Assembly: GCA_027924645.1 (NCBI GenBank)
Contig: BSBN01001688.1
Coordinates: forward strand, 62,001 to 126,000
Reading direction: 5' to 3'
DNA length: 64,000 nt
Source of the DNA: Cunninghamia lanceolata
Taxonomy: Eukaryota > Streptophyta > Pinopsida > Cupressales > Cupressaceae
How positions within the stretch are numbered: position 1 is the first letter of the stretch; every line of letters begins with the position of its first letter. Below, in pieces: positions 34,555 to 46,923 of this stretch. The notes under the pieces are model-generated. The model did not search any database, was not told where the DNA came from, and saw only the letters and a program-made list of their open reading frames with translations. Position numbers and translations under genes: made by a program.

Positions 34555-36935
34555 TGATGGTGTTAGGTTGTCATTGATGTCAAAAGTGTTCAGGAGATGG
34601 TTAATGAGGTATTCGTCATGATATCTTCATATGGAAGAGGTAATGGAGTTTATTATTTTGCTAACATGTGTTGATCAAGTTAGGTTGTCCACATGGGTCC
34701 AATGCACATATCATTTTGGGGTCATCAGGGCATTAAAAGTGTGGTTGATCATGATGGAAATGTTCACATGTATTCATGGGTTCAAGTTGATAGGTTCAAA
34801 GCCATATTGATTAGTGATGGTAATCATCAGGTGATGATGGGTTCACAGTCTTATGTTTTCAGGATGCCTTCTCAATAGTCTTGTTCAAGATAAGAGGTTC
34901 AAGAAGTTACAATCTCAAAAATGGTGATGTTTCTTAAGAGTAGAAGGAGAAATGCAAAAGAATCATTAGATGGTCCATTGATGTCAAAGGCATATGATAT
35001 AATTTGATCTTGCAAAGAAATATGTGGCAGAGTTATCAAATTTGTGATGAGGCTCATAATGATTTTGGTCTTCACTGGAACATCTAATATCTATTCTCTG
35101 TCATAAATATGGGAAAGCATGATATTTGATATTAGGGTTTGAAAATTCCTAAAAATCTAGTTTTTTATCTCCTAAAATCATAAACTATTTCCCTAAGTTT
35201 AAGTCATATTTATGGCTTTTCTTTTAAATTTAAAAACTTCATGTTTATCTCCTTATTTTATGGCCCACCAAATAAAAGTGGATTTTATATGGGGTGAGGA
35301 GGCAGATTTATTTTATTTAGTCTTTGTTTTTAAAGACTAATTTCAGGTATTCTTAAAAGGGGGCAGATTTTGAGGAGATAAAAAGTTAAAAAAGAAAAGA
35401 GTTTTCCTAATTTAAAAAAAACTCTCACGTGGAAAGAAAGTAATAAAGAGGGAGTTTAAGGAATTTCTTTTTAAGGACAGATTTTTTAGTATTTAAAAGA
35501 GTTTTTTTTTAATGAAGATTTTTCTATATTTAAAATGCAAGTGGGCCTCCTTCATGTAGTTTAAAGGTTTTAAAAAAAGGAAAGTTTCTTTTGGAAAGAA
35601 GATATATTTTTTGAGAAGATTTTTTTTAAGACTATTTTCCTTTATTCATGAAGAAGTTTTTTTTTTAAAATGGGAAATGAAGATATTTTTTTATGAAAGA
35701 AGAAAATTGCAGAGAGATGAAAGTCTTTTATTTTTGAAGATATTTGACACATGAATAGTTTGAAGATGAAGGTGAATGATTTTTTTTGAATCAGGAGTTG
35801 AAGATTTTCTTTTGGAAAGAAATTGGAAGATCAAGAGTTTTGTAAGGATCTAATGAAAGATTTTTTTTTGAATTTGAAGTATTTCTTTGTGAAGTTTTTA
35901 TTTGCAGATTGAGGAAGTGGTGTCTTTACAGCTTGGAGAAGATGAATGATATTTTTGAAGAATATCAATGATGCAGAGAAGAAAATATATTTGCATATTT
36001 TTTTTATTTTTGCAGGTTAAAGAATATTTTATGATGGGATTGGAAATGTATTTTCTTCAAAAGGAATATGAAGGATCATGCAAAGTTTGAAGAAGAATTT
36101 GAAGAGAATTGAAATGAAAAGTCTCAAATATGAAAAGATATTCTTTCATCTCTAAGAGGAAATATTAATGGGATTTTGGTTTCGTGAATTTGGAGAATGT
36201 GAAAGGTTTTGAGGATTAGATATTATGTTCTTTTATTTTTGCAGATGACAAGATAAGATGCATTGTTTTTGAAGACATTAAAAAAAGAGAAGATGAAAGG
36301 ACAAAATGATCTTCAGTGAGAGCAAATGACTAGTAAGACAGAGAAGAAACATACAGAGTATGCAGTACACAAGGTTGATTTTGAATATCTGAGTTTGTAT
36401 ATGATTTGGGTTGATAAAAAGAATGGCCATTTGACAGATACATGAGAGAGAAGAAATGTTTTGTATTGAAACAGAGAAACCCTCTGAATTCGTGTTTTCA
36501 GTTTGTTCTGTAATAGGGGTTGGTACTCCTTGAAGCTAGTGCTTCTAAACATTGTTGCCAGTGAGGCACAGTATGCCAGTGAGGCTTGAAGGTCAGTAAG
36601 ACCGTTCAATTGTCAGTGAGACATAATATTTAGCCAGTGAGGCTTTGTAAGAAGTTTTTAAAGTTAAGCCAGTGAGGCACTTCATGAGTGGTTTTTCTAC
36701 CCTGAGAGGGTTTTCCACTCTAGAAATTTCTGTGTCATAATTTGTCTCTATGTGTGCATATTTGTGTTTTGTTGTTAAGTTTTTGGTTCACATCTTTCAC
36801 TATCAGTCTTGTGCATATGAGCTCAACAGATCATTAATGTCTTTCTTTCTACTTGTCTTGTAAAGTTTGCAAAAAGTTAAGAATTTACACAACACTGATT
36901 CACCCCCCCTCTCAGTGTTGTTATTGACTCCTACA
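34555..36935 (+). repeat. Element J 5' LTR, 2381 bp
   Basis: It starts TGATGGTGTTAGG and ends GACTCCTACA. It is T/purine-rich on the plus strand from 35300. Near 36550-36690 it has five copies of a GCCAGTGAGGC-like motif. The right LTR has the same map. Confidence 0.9.
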
Positions 36936-36937
36936 AT

Positions 36938-36949
36938 TGGTATCACAGC
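36938..36949 (+). other. Element J primer binding site (tRNA-iMet type)
   Basis: TGGTATCACAGC, two bases after the LTR end. It has one mismatch from the canonical TGGTATCAGAGC. Confidence 0.85.
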
Positions 36950-37003
36950 CAGTTTCCCTTTTGTAGCTTAATCAGCTTGGGTAGGTCTTGTGTGTGGAGT
37001 TCA

Positions 37004-38554
37004 ATGGGTAAGTGCAGAAGAAATAAGAGCAAGAAAATTGTCAAGCTTCATTCTGGTCAAAAGACACAGAAGACATCATTCATATCAAATCTAGATGTTG
37101 ATATAAAGTTAGTTGATAAAGATATTCTCCAAGTTGAATCTTATATTGTCCTAGAAGAAAATATTTCAGATGTTCCTCAGTTTGATGGTTCAAATTTTTC
37201 AGTTTGGTATGTTAGAATGCAAGTGTATTTATCCTCCTTAGGATATGATGTTTTAATGTCAGTTGAAAATGGTATTTCTGCAAATAACAAAGAGGCTCTT
37301 AAATGGAATCATATAGCCAAGAAGGTTATTTTATCTAGTTTATCTAATGATATTTCTTGTAAGGTTGTGCAGTGTGAAACAGCTCAGGATATCTGGAAAG
37401 AACTAATAAGAATTTATCAAGATAATGATAAAGAAGAGGACACTCTGGTGTTTGAGGAATGTGGCAATGAAGGAGTCGAAGTTCAAACTCAATCGGATTC
37501 AGAAGAAGCTAGCATCACAAGTGATGATGATCAGGATTGTGAGATTGATATGGAAGGAGAGCTTATATATGCTCTGAGTGAGCTCAAGAAGTATAAAAAA
37601 GAGAATCATAAACTAAACTTGCAGCTGCAACAAGAAAGAGAATCTAAAGTCAACGCACTTTCAGAACTTGAAATTGTATCTACAGATCTTGAAGAGGCCA
37701 GATGTCAGATTATTAGTTTAAAGACATATATTGATGATTCTGACAAACTAATTGCTAGATTGAAGATAGAAGTTGAAGAAGCTAAGAGGATAGCTAATGT
37801 CTCAATATCTGACCTTGAAGTTAGAAGGAGTGAGAATCTAAAACTAGAGGGTGAAATTATCAAACTCAGAAAAGATTATGATGGTCTCAAGACTTTATCT
37901 AAGAAGTATCAGGAGTTTGAAGAAAGCACAAGCAAGTTACATGTGTTGTTGGGCAAACAGAAGCAGCATAATGACACAATTGGATTAGGATTTGAAGAAG
38001 GAGAATGTTCAAAAGTCAGAGAGACTCCCAGAAAGAAGATTGATTTGAATACTGCCACTGAAAACAAAATGCATAATCAAAGAAGAAGAAATTTCAGAAG
38101 AAGTGCTCCTATTAGACAAGCATACATGTACAGGTATAACTATTCATTTAATGGTTTTTGTTATACTTGTAATCAATTTGGGCACAAATCAGTTAATTGC
38201 AGAAGGAACACTAATATTGTTTGTTACAAGTGCAATAATGTTGGACACATACAAAGAAATTGCAAAGTGTATAGAAGGTATAATCCTACAAAGAAGCTTA
38301 AAATCAGTGCTCAAAGGTATTATCAGTCAATTGATTTTGATTACAACATAATTTGTTATAATTGCAACTCTCTTGGTCATAAGGCACATAGTTGTAGGAG
38401 AGCATCACCTAATTTGAAAGGTTGGGAAAAGAAAAAGGTTGAAAAAGTTTGGAGAAAGAAAGCACCTGTGAAAATTTGGAAGCAGAAAGAAAGTAAAGAG
38501 AAGTCAGAATCTAAGCTTGTGCATCTTGCACAAGTCATTACATCTATTGCATAA
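37004..38554 (+). CDS. Element J GAG, intact, 516 aa, SIRE/copia type
   Basis: Nucleocapsid/capsid protein that would package element RNA in virus-like particles. I start it at the ATG at 37004; upstream in-frame codons to 36977 lack an ATG. Residues ~57-141 resemble the copia gag domain (FDGSNFSVWYVRMQVYL, then AKKVILSSL and TAQDIWKEL). Residues ~150-185 are acidic. Residues ~185-320 form a long Leu/Glu/Lys-rich coiled coil. The C-terminal region is Arg/Lys-rich with three CX2CX4HX4C zinc knuckles at ~386-399, 407-420 and 451-464. SIRE-type gags commonly have such a coiled coil and knuckles. The frame ends in TAA before a GGGGGAG tract, with no fused pol. No internal stop is seen, unlike nearly every other frame in the window. 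Confidence 0.85.
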   Translation: MGKCRRNKSKKIVKLHSGQKTQKTSFISNLDVDIKLVDKDILQVESYIVLEENISDVPQFDGSNFSVWYVRMQVYLSSLGYDVLMSVENGISANNKEALKWNHIAKKVILSSLSNDISCKVVQCETAQDIWKELIRIYQDNDKEEDTLVFEECGNEGVEVQTQSDSEEASITSDDDQDCEIDMEGELIYALSELKKYKKENHKLNLQLQQERESKVNALSELEIVSTDLEEARCQIISLKTYIDDSDKLIARLKIEVEEAKRIANVSISDLEVRRSENLKLEGEIIKLRKDYDGLKTLSKKYQEFEESTSKLHVLLGKQKQHNDTIGLGFEEGECSKVRETPRKKIDLNTATENKMHNQRRRNFRRSAPIRQAYMYRYNYSFNGFCYTCNQFGHKSVNCRRNTNIVCYKCNNVGHIQRNCKVYRRYNPTKKLKISAQRYYQSIDFDYNIICYNCNSLGHKAHSCRRASPNLKGWEKKKVEKVWRKKAPVKIWKQKESKEKSESKLVHLAQVITSIA

Positions 38555-40071
38555 CATAGCATGAAGTAAGGGGGAGGTATCAAATGTTCTATCAGTTAAC
38601 CCCAAGAAGTTTTAGGAAGAAGATCATTTGATATGATGATCTTGTCTGTCTATCATTCTTACCATGCTTTGAAATTATTGATGATGATGTTGCTAACAAT
38701 GTTGATTTTCAGTATGTGACAATGATATAGGTGATCATCTTTAGTTCTGTATGCATACAAGATGTTAAAAGGATGGTCAGGGGTTCAAAGCAAAGAGTTT
38801 GATAGTGTTGAGAGTTTTGGTTTATAAATGATCCTATTCATATTTTGTTCATAGCATGTTGTTACTGACAATGGTTGAGTTGGTATGATGTTGCAGTTCA
38901 ATGAGATCTTGATATGGTGAAGTGTTTGTTGTCATTAAGATATTTCCAAAAGGTCTTATCAGATATTAGCATGTGTTGGCTAAGGTGGCTGAAAATGAAA
39001 AATTCAATTCATAGCACTTATCTATGTTTTTGATTTGTGCAAAGTGTTGTTGCAAGCAGAATTTGTTGATGCAATTTGTTTGTTGTTGTTTGAATGACAA
39101 AGTCAAGAGGCAGAAGTTCTTCTTGGTTGCAGGATGTAGTTATGTATATATCAGATTTGACAGTATGTTGTGAAAAGTGTCTTGTGCAGAATAGGAGGAT
39201 AGTTCAGATGGTCTTCAGTCTTTGTCATGTCAGAAAAGGTGTCAGAATAGTTTGGTTACAGGATGATAGTTCATATCAAAGAATTCAATTTGATATTCAT
39301 ATCAACTACCTTGTTGTGTAATGTTTTTATGGCATATGTTTGCATAAGTATTGAAACTTTCAAATGATTTGAAGATAGTGTTTCACTTGTTTCATTGATG
39401 ATCTTCCATGTTTCAAATAGAGTTCTTCAAGCTATGACATTGTTGGTGATATCCTGCATTTCATCAGAGGAAGTTAAAATCAGCAATAGCAGATGGTAAT
39501 GTTCAAAAAGGTTTGTCATATGTTGGCTTCAGGATTGTTATCATCATAAATCATTACTTGTTCAAAGGTTAACAGGAGTTTATGCCTTCAAAGTGTTCAT
39601 AATTCAATATGATTATAATGGTTATGATCATGCTATAACAACTTTAAGTGGAGTTGTTCTCAGGGGGAGTTAATCAGAGGATTGAGTTGTCACTATCATG
39701 GGAGATTTGAAAAAGTCTTATCAAAAGTGATCATCATGTCATCTTGAGTTGGGAACTGTGTGTTAAGGAATCTTCATGATTTTTGTCTTCAAAAATTGTT
39801 CATCAAAGGGTATTGGTGTGTTTATGATTTCTTTGCAAAGTGTTCAAGAAGTTGGTATTTGGTTGCAGAGATATGTTTTCTTCATCCTCATATTGGTATT
39901 GTGTCAAGAAGTAATGGTTATTATTGTCATGACAATTGCCAGTGACATTTATGAATAATGATTTGTTTGTGTATTTCAACACAGGGGGAGCAATTTGTTT
40001 TGAGGCTTTGTCATCTGATGTCAAAAAGGGGGAGAACGAAAAATTGCATCAGGTGGTTTTGCCATCAATGA
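38555..40071 (+). other. Element J region between GAG and 3' LTR, no pol
   Basis: 1.5 kb without a recognisable domain in any frame. It contains GGGGGAG tracts at 38570-38576, 39663-39669, 39984-39990 and 40028-40034, besides the terminal PPT. The G/T-rich plus strand may derive from sequence once flanking pol in an autonomous relative, but no pol remnant was found. Confidence 0.6.
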
Positions 40072-40084
40072 CAAAGGGGGAGAT
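40072..40084 (+). other. Element J polypurine tract
   Basis: ACAAAGGGGGAGAT immediately precedes the 3' LTR start TGGTGGTGTTAGG at 40085. It is the last of five GGGGGAG tracts. Confidence 0.8.
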
Positions 40085-42462
40085 TGGTGGTGTTAGGTTG
40101 TCATTGATGTCAAAAGTGTTCAGGAGATGGTTAATGAGGTATTCATCATGATATCTTCATATGGAAGAGGTAATGGAGTTTATTATTTTGCTAACATGTG
40201 TTGATCAAGTTAGGTTGTCCACATGGGGTCATCAGGGCATTAAAAGTGTGGTTGATCATGATGGAAATGTTCACATGTATTCATGGGTTCAAGTTGATAG
40301 GTTCAAAGCCATATTGATTAGTGATGGTAATCATCAGGTGATGATGGGTTCACAGTCTTATGTTTTCAGGATGCCTTCTCAATAGTCTTGTTCAAGATAA
40401 GAGGTTCAAGAAGTTACAATCTCAAAAATGGTGATGTTTCTTAAGAGTAGAAGGAGAAATGCAAAAGAATCATTAGATGGTCCATTGATGTCAAAGGCAT
40501 ATGATATAATTTGATCTTGCAAAGAAATATGTGGCAGAGTTATCAAATTTGTGATGAGGCTCATAATGATTTTGGTCTTCACTGGAACATCTAATATTTA
40601 TTCTCTGTCATAAATATGGGAAAGCATGATATTTGATATTAGGATTTGAAAATTCCTAAAAATCTAGTTTTCTATCTCCTAAAATCATAAACTATTTCCC
40701 TAAGTTTAAGTCATATTTATGGCTTTTCTTTTAAATTTAAAAACTTCATGTTTATCTCCTTATTTTATGGCCCACCAAATAAAAGTGGATTTTATATGGG
40801 GTGAGGAGGCAGATTTATTTTATTTAGTCTTTGTTTTTAAAGACTAATTTCAGGTATTCTTAAAAGGGGGCAGATTTTGAGGAGATAAAAAGTTAAAAAA
40901 GAAAAGAGTTTTCCTAATTTAAAAAAAACTCTCTCACGTGGAAAGAAAGTAATAAAGAGAGAGTTTAAGGAATTTCTTTTTAAGGACAGATTTTTTAGTA
41001 TTTAAAAGAGTTTTTTTTAATGAAGATTTTTCTATATTTAAAATGCAAGTGGGCCTCCTTCATGTAGTTTAAAGGTTTTAAAAAAAGGAAAGTTTCTTTT
41101 GGAAAGAAGATATATTTTTTGAGAAGATTTTTTTTAAGACTATTTTCCTATATTCATGAAGAAGTTTTTTTTTTAAAATGGGAAATGAAGATATTTTTTT
41201 ATGAAAGAAGAAAATTGCAGAGAGATGAAAGTCTTTTATTTTTTGAAGATATTTGACACATGAACAGTTTGAAGATGAAGGTGAATGATTTTTTTTGAAT
41301 CAGGAGTTGAAGATTTTCTTTTGGAAAGAAATTGGAAGATCAAGAGTTTTGTAAGGATCCAATGAAAGATTTTTTTTTGAATTTGAAGTATTTCTTTGTG
41401 AAGTTTTTATTTGCAGATTGAGGAAGTGGTATCTTTACAGCTTGGAGAAGATGAATGATATTTTTGAAGAATATCAATGATGCAGAGAAGAAAATATATT
41501 TGCATATTTTTTTTATTCTTGCAGGTTAAAGAATATTTTATGATGGGATTGGAAATGTATTTTCTTCAAAAGGAATATGAAGGATCGTGCAAAGTTTGAA
41601 GAAGAATTTGAAGAGAATTGAAATGAAAAGTCTCAAATATGAAAAGATATTCTTTCATCTCTAAGAGGAAATATTAATGGGATTTTGGTTTCGTGAATTT
41701 GGAGAATGTGAAAGGTTTTGAGGATTAGATATTATGTTCTTTTATTTTTGCAGATGACAAGATAAGATGCATTATTTTTGAAGACATTAAAAAAAGAGAA
41801 GATGAAAGGACAAAATGATCTTCAGTGAGAGCAAATGACTAGTAAGATAGAGAAGAAACATACAGAGTATGCAGTACACAGGGTTGATTTTGAATATCTG
41901 AGTTTGTATATGATTTGGGTTGATAAAAAGAATGGCCATTTGACAGATACATGAGAGAGAAGAAATGTTTTGTATTGAAACAGAGAAACCCTCTGAATTC
42001 GTGTTTTCAGTTTGTTCTGTAATAGGGGTTGGTGCTCCTTGAAGCTAGTGCTTCTAAACATTGTTGCCAGTGAGGCACAGTATGCCAGTGAGGCACAGTA
42101 TGCCAGTGAGGCTTGAAGGTCAGTAAGACCTTTCAATTGTCAGTGAGACATAATATTCAGCCAGTGAGGCTTTGTAAGAAGTTTTTAAAGTTAAGCCAGT
42201 GAGGCACTTCATGAGTGGTTTTTCTACCCTGAGAGGGTTTTCCACTCCAGAAATTTCTGTGTCATAATTTGTCTCTATGTGTGCATATTTGTGTTTTGTT
42301 GTTAAGTTTTTGGTTCACATCTTTCACTATCAGTCTTGTGCATATGAGCTCAACAGATCATTAATGTCTTTCTTTCTACTTGTCTTGTAAAGTTTGCAAA
42401 AAGTTAAGAATTTACACAACACTGATTCACCCCCCCTCTCAGTGTTGTTATTGACTTCTACA
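40085..42462 (+). repeat. Element J 3' LTR, 2378 bp
   Basis: Near-identical to 34555-36935. It lacks 23 bp present at about 34697-34719 of the left copy and has an extra 18-bp unit (CCAGTGAGGCACAGTATG) near 42070-42105. It ends GACTTCTACA. Confidence 0.9.
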
Positions 42463-42467
42463 CCTCC

Positions 42468-42610
42468 TAGGTCCACTTTGTCATGGAACCTAGGCCTCAT
42501 TCCATCGGGATGCCAAAATATGAACTAAGATATCCTGAATGCATGCTAAAGACCCAAGAGCTAAACTTGATGAGGGAAAAGCCCCCAAGGGGACATTTTC
42601 TGATGTTACA
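42468..42610 (-). repeat. D1 5' LTR, second part
   Basis: It continues the D1 right LTR after element J (TAGGTCCACTTTGTCATGG...CTGATGTTACA), matching 29226-29366. Confidence 0.85.
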
Positions 42611-42615
42611 CTCTC

Positions 42616-43137
42616 ATATTCTCTTGCAAGCAGTTTTCAAAGAATGGGTCAATGTTTTGGCATGTTTGGGAAAATAGTTTTCAGCATTACATTCTAGCGC
42701 TGTCAAATGTACATGTTTTGCATTTTACCCACTTTAATACCTCCATACTACATAAATGTATGTGCTTTATATTAGCGTTGCCCATTAAATATATTACAAT
42801 GCACTTTATGTGCTTTTGTTTCCCTTAGAAAATATAATGTATGCGCTGCATTTTCCAGCACTATAGTTTACAAGTTGCACTCATAGTCCTATGCACTTTG
42901 TTTTATCATTCACTTTGTTTTCAAAGCTAAGTGCTTATGAAATGATTACTAATTTTGTTTTAAGGTTGCACTTTAAAATAGTGCTACGACTTTAAGTCAT
43001 ATATATATATATATATGAACTCTATAAAAATATCAATGATAATAAAATCCACATGTTCATATTTACATATTTCACCAATCACATAAGTATACCATATATC
43101 GTAACGAATATATATATCTATATATATATGCAAATAG

Positions 43138-43209
<72 letters not shown>

Positions 43210-43964
43210 TATCGTTACTTGAAAAATAACATAAAACTCATTAACCCACATATCCACTGACGATGTGTATGAACTAAATACACATATATATGGATGTCCT
43301 TCGTCTAATAAATACGCTTATGCCGATGAGCAATATGTTCATGAGCATGTGTAGATATGTCTACCTACATATACTCATGCACGTATTGTCTCATACGTAT
43401 AAGTTATTGTGGACATGAACTATCATATGTGTATACATTCATTTCACATTTAAACCTTGCCATATGCAATTCCAAACCATATCAAAGAAGACTTTCAATC
43501 GATACTCAGACAAGACCACATTCCTTATTCAAAACACTCATAAAATCATATCCAAATAAGCACTCTAGATTACCATGGACTACTTACCTTTACCCACACT
43601 GACTTGACATAACCTAGACCAACTAGAATAGTAGTGTGTGCTTGCTCAATTTAGGCTTTCTCTAATGTTTACCAAACCAAGTCCTTCTCTTGAGTGATAC
43701 TTCTCCTTATTTTTGGAGGAGTAACCTGTTCCTGCATTCAACTTATATCACCACAATAGTAGTTAGCTGATCACAATATATTCATATGCTTCATACATTT
43801 CATAACAATAATCACTTATAATACATCACATTGCATCTTTAAATATATTCAATTCAAGATTCATAATACACATTAATGCAAATATTCATAAACCATTCAT
43901 TTGTTCAAGCCTATTAACGAGTCAAGGTAAATAGTAAATAGTTAGAAACACACGGGGTGTAACA
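42616..43964 (-). repeat. Element G 5' LTR, second part
   Basis: It aligns to 15894-17163 of the left LTR and ends GGGGTGTAACA. A (TA)35 run at 43139-43208 replaces about 8 bp of TA at the homologous left site (about 16408). It was separated from its first part by D1. Confidence 0.85.
43139..43208. repeat. (TA)35 microsatellite
   Basis: 70 bp of TA. The sister LTR has only TATATA at the same place. Confidence 0.95.
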
Positions 43965-46187
43965 TTTGTTTCGGACAAGATGCAAATCAGGAGGTAAATG
44001 TTGTAAGGTTATCATTGATAGTGGTAGTACAGATAATTTGGTTTCAGAAGAGATGGTGATGAAGCTTAATTTGGAGAGATTGAAACATCTAAAGCGCTAC
44101 AAGATAGCATGGATTCAAGATGAACACAAGGTACTAGTAAGTGAACAGTGTTTGGTGAAATTTCATATAGGATCTTATGTTGATGAGGTAATGTGTGATA
44201 TTATGCTGATGGATTTATGTCATATATTGTTGGTAAGACCATGGAAGTATGATAGAAAGGCAATACATGATGGAAGGAAGAACACTTATACTATAACATC
44301 AAATGGGAAGAAACATATTTTGGTACCTTTGGAAGATTAGCTTAAAAGTGAAGTATGTCGAAATGCTAGAATCTGTTTAGTAGATGGAAGGAAATTATTG
44401 GATGGATTGCAACATGAGAACATGTGTTTTTCATTGATTCCAAAGAAGTGTGGATCCCTAAGTGTAGAAACCGCCATAGTAAAAGAGGAAGAACCACCAC
44501 CAGAGGAGATAACTGAACTGTTGATAGAGTATCAAGATATCATATCAGAGAATGTACCTGAAGGATTGCCACCAATCTAGAGTATCATTCATCATATGGA
44601 CCTTATACCTGGAGCTAGTTTACAAAACAAAGTGACACACCGGATGACACTAGCAGAAAATGTAGAGCTGAATAGGCAGATATACAAACTTTTGAGGAAA
44701 GGATTGATTAGAGAAAGTTTAAGCCCATGTACGGTACCTGCAGTGCTAGCACCGAAGAAAAATAGAGAATGGAGGATGTGTATAGACTCTAGAGCAATCA
44801 ATAAGATCACTGTCAAGTATAGATTCCCATTGCCAAGGATGGACAACATCATGGATTGTTTGAGTGGAGCAAAATATTTCACAAAGTTGACCTAAAGAGC
44901 AGATACCATCATATTAGAATCAAAGAACGAGATGAGTGGAAGATTGCATTCAAGACAAATGAAGGATTGTATGAGTGGTTAGTGATGCCTTTTGGATTAA
45001 CTAGTACACCAAGTACTTTCATGAGATTAATGAATGAGATTTTGAAGAAATTCTTAGGTAAGTTTGTTATTGTATACTTGGATGATATTTTGATTTTTAG
45101 TAGAACAAGAGAAGAACATTTGCAAGATATTAGACAAGTATTTCAGAGGCTAAGAGAGGAGAAATTGTTGATAAATATCAAGAAATGTACTTTCATGAAG
45201 GAAGAATTGGTATATTTGGGATTTGTGATTTCTATGAAAGGATTGAAGATGGATCCTGAGAAGGTTAGAGCAATTGTTGATTGGCCAACACCTATGAACA
45301 TTGGAAAGGTAAGATCATTTCATGGACTATCAAGTTTCTATAAAAGGTTCATTAGAAATTTCAATACTGTTTGCACACTAATGACAGAGACAATGAGGGG
45401 TGATAGGAAAGATTTTAAGTGGACATATGGAGCACATAAGAGTTTTGAATTGTTAAAGCAAAAGGTGATAGAGAAACCAGTGTTAGCATTATCAAATTTT
45501 GACAAAGTATTTCAAGTAGATTGTGATGCTAGTGGAAATGCAATAGGAGCAGTGTTAAGTCAAGAAGGAAGACCAGTAGCATATTTAAGTGAGAAGTTGA
45601 ATGATGCAAGGAGGAGATATTTAGTTTATGATTAGGAGTTCTATGCCATAATTCAAGCCTTGAAGAAGTGGAGACATTACGTGTTGCCAAAGAAATTTGT
45701 GTTGTATGTTGATCATCAAGCTTTGCAGTATTTGAACAGTCAAGGTAAGTTGAATAAGAGACACATGAGATGGGTAGATTTCATGCAAAGTCACACATTT
45801 GTATTGAAGTACCAAAGTGGAAAGTCAAAGAAAGTTGCATATGCATTGAGTAGAAGAAGGAACCTGTTGACAGAGATGAAGGTCAAGGTACTAGGTTTTG
45901 AAGAACTTAAGCATATGTATCAGGATGATCTTGATTTTGCGGAAGCATGGAAAGCATGTAAGGAACCTGTTGTAAGAGATAGAAGCAAATGGTTGCATTA
46001 TTTCATTCAGGAGGATATGTTGTTCAAAGGGAATCATTTGTGTATACCTAGGAGTTTGATGAGAGAGAATTTGATCAAAGAGAAGCATAGTGGTGGATTG
46101 GTAGGACATTTTGGTATTGATAAGACAGTAGCCTTGGTAAGTGAACATTATTTTTAGCCTCAGATATATAAGGGTGTAAGGAAGTGT
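43965..46187 (+). pseudogene. Element H: Ty3/gypsy pol fragment (protease to integrase N-terminus)
   Basis: Plus-strand pol cut at both ends. Protease: VIIDSGSTDNLVSEEM with the DSG active site (about 44010), then HILLVRPWKYD, where families read LLGRPW. RT: EWRMCIDSRAINKITVKYRFPLP, MPFGLTSTPSTFM, catalytic YLDD at 45075-45086, RSFHGLSSFYKRF. RNase H: FQVDCDASGNAIGAVLSQ and FVLYVDHQALQYL, then KKVAYALSRR (usually VADALSRR). The integrase zinc-binding start with GHFGIDKTVALVSEHYF follows, and sequence identity ends at about 46187. Stops at 44338, 44578, about 45632 and 46156, plus a frameshift near 44890, inactivate it. The upstream half is not adjacent because element G inserted at 43965. Confidence 0.85.
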
Positions 46188-46923
46188 TGATGGTTGTTTT
46201 GACACATCAACTCAAGTAGAACAAAAGGTTCACTCTACTTCTAAAAGGTAAACAAATGTAAAGGTTTTACCCCAAGGTCCCTGTTTCACTAGGTCACAGC
46301 AGTGTTAGAATAGCAAAGTGGACAATGTGAATACTTGTTCAAGGGGCCTGCGCTGGTAATAACAATCTGGAAAACCAATGACTCCTCTAATAGGTAGATT
46401 TTCAATGGAGTGAGAGAAGCTAATATAATCCTAGGTTATGTAAAAAAAAGGAAAAAAGAGGGTTTAGGGTTTAAAGAAAGAAAATAAAAGAGCTTGGAAA
46501 GCCTCTGAACCTTGTTTTTCACTTCATATAATGAGCATTAGTAGGATTGATTAAACAAGCACTGGGTGACCAATATTCCACACAAACATAACCAATGCAA
46601 GTGCAAGATTATAAGGAAAATAGCAAGAGAACAAGGAACTTAGAGACATCATTTCATTTGCGCAGAATCCAAAACCCTTATTCGCTTACCACACTTAAGA
46701 TTTATCAAATTAAGCACAGCATCCACTAACACAAAATCATAGGCAAGGAAAAGAAATGCAAGTACATTACCACCATAGGGCAGAAACACAAGAATGATTC
46801 CCAAAAAATAGTCTTCTCATTGATAGGCAAAATGATGGCAGATTACAAAAGAGCAATATTCACACACTATGTATGCAAATGAGATATGCCACTTACAAGA
46901 TGAAATACAAGCATAACTTGTGC
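46188..46923. other. Non-coding sequence left of the K ORF, probable K 3' region/LTR
   Basis: H pol ends abruptly and a TTGATGGTTGTTTTGACACATC sequence starts. No frame or domain is visible to 46923. By position, downstream of the minus-strand K ORF, it would be the 3' UTR and LTR of K, but no second copy exists in the window to prove this. Confidence 0.35.

Larger units (their letters stand above)
34555..42462 (+). mobile_element. Element J: gag-only Ty1/copia (SIRE-like) non-autonomous element, young
   Basis: 7908 bp, plus strand, target duplication CCTCC (34550-34554 and 42463-42467). LTRs of 2381 and 2378 bp differ by about 1% in substitutions by eye, plus one 23-bp deletion and one 18-bp duplication, so it is the youngest insertion in its series. 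It has an initiator-Met PBS and an intact GAG ORF. The 1.5 kb between GAG and the 3' LTR encodes no protease, integrase, RT or RNase H. This organisation matches the TR-GAG type of non-autonomous element and must rely on a copia helper. Confidence 0.85.
28108..42610 (-). mobile_element. Element D1: non-autonomous LTR retrotransposon inserted in the G right LTR
   Basis: The target duplication CTCTC is at 28103-28107 and 42611-42615. The sister G LTR has a single CTCCC there. The left LTR (28108-29366) is followed by a PPT, which makes this copy the 3' LTR. The right LTR starts at 33441 and is split by element J. Without J, D1 is about 6.6 kb. The 4.07-kb interior contains one 276-aa ORF, long 5' and 3' non-coding regions, and no protease, RT, RNase H or integrase. 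Confidence 0.85.

Noticed and set aside
34693..34878. Short frame repeated at 40161-40385
   Set aside because: Both are the same J LTR position; LTR sequence without a known product.
42604..42616. TGTTACA at 42604 as the true left end of an independent LTR (42604-43964)
   Set aside because: The string is the end of the D1 LTR (as at 29360-29366). The CTCTC duplication and alignment to the left G LTR show that 42616-43964 is the second half of the G LTR.
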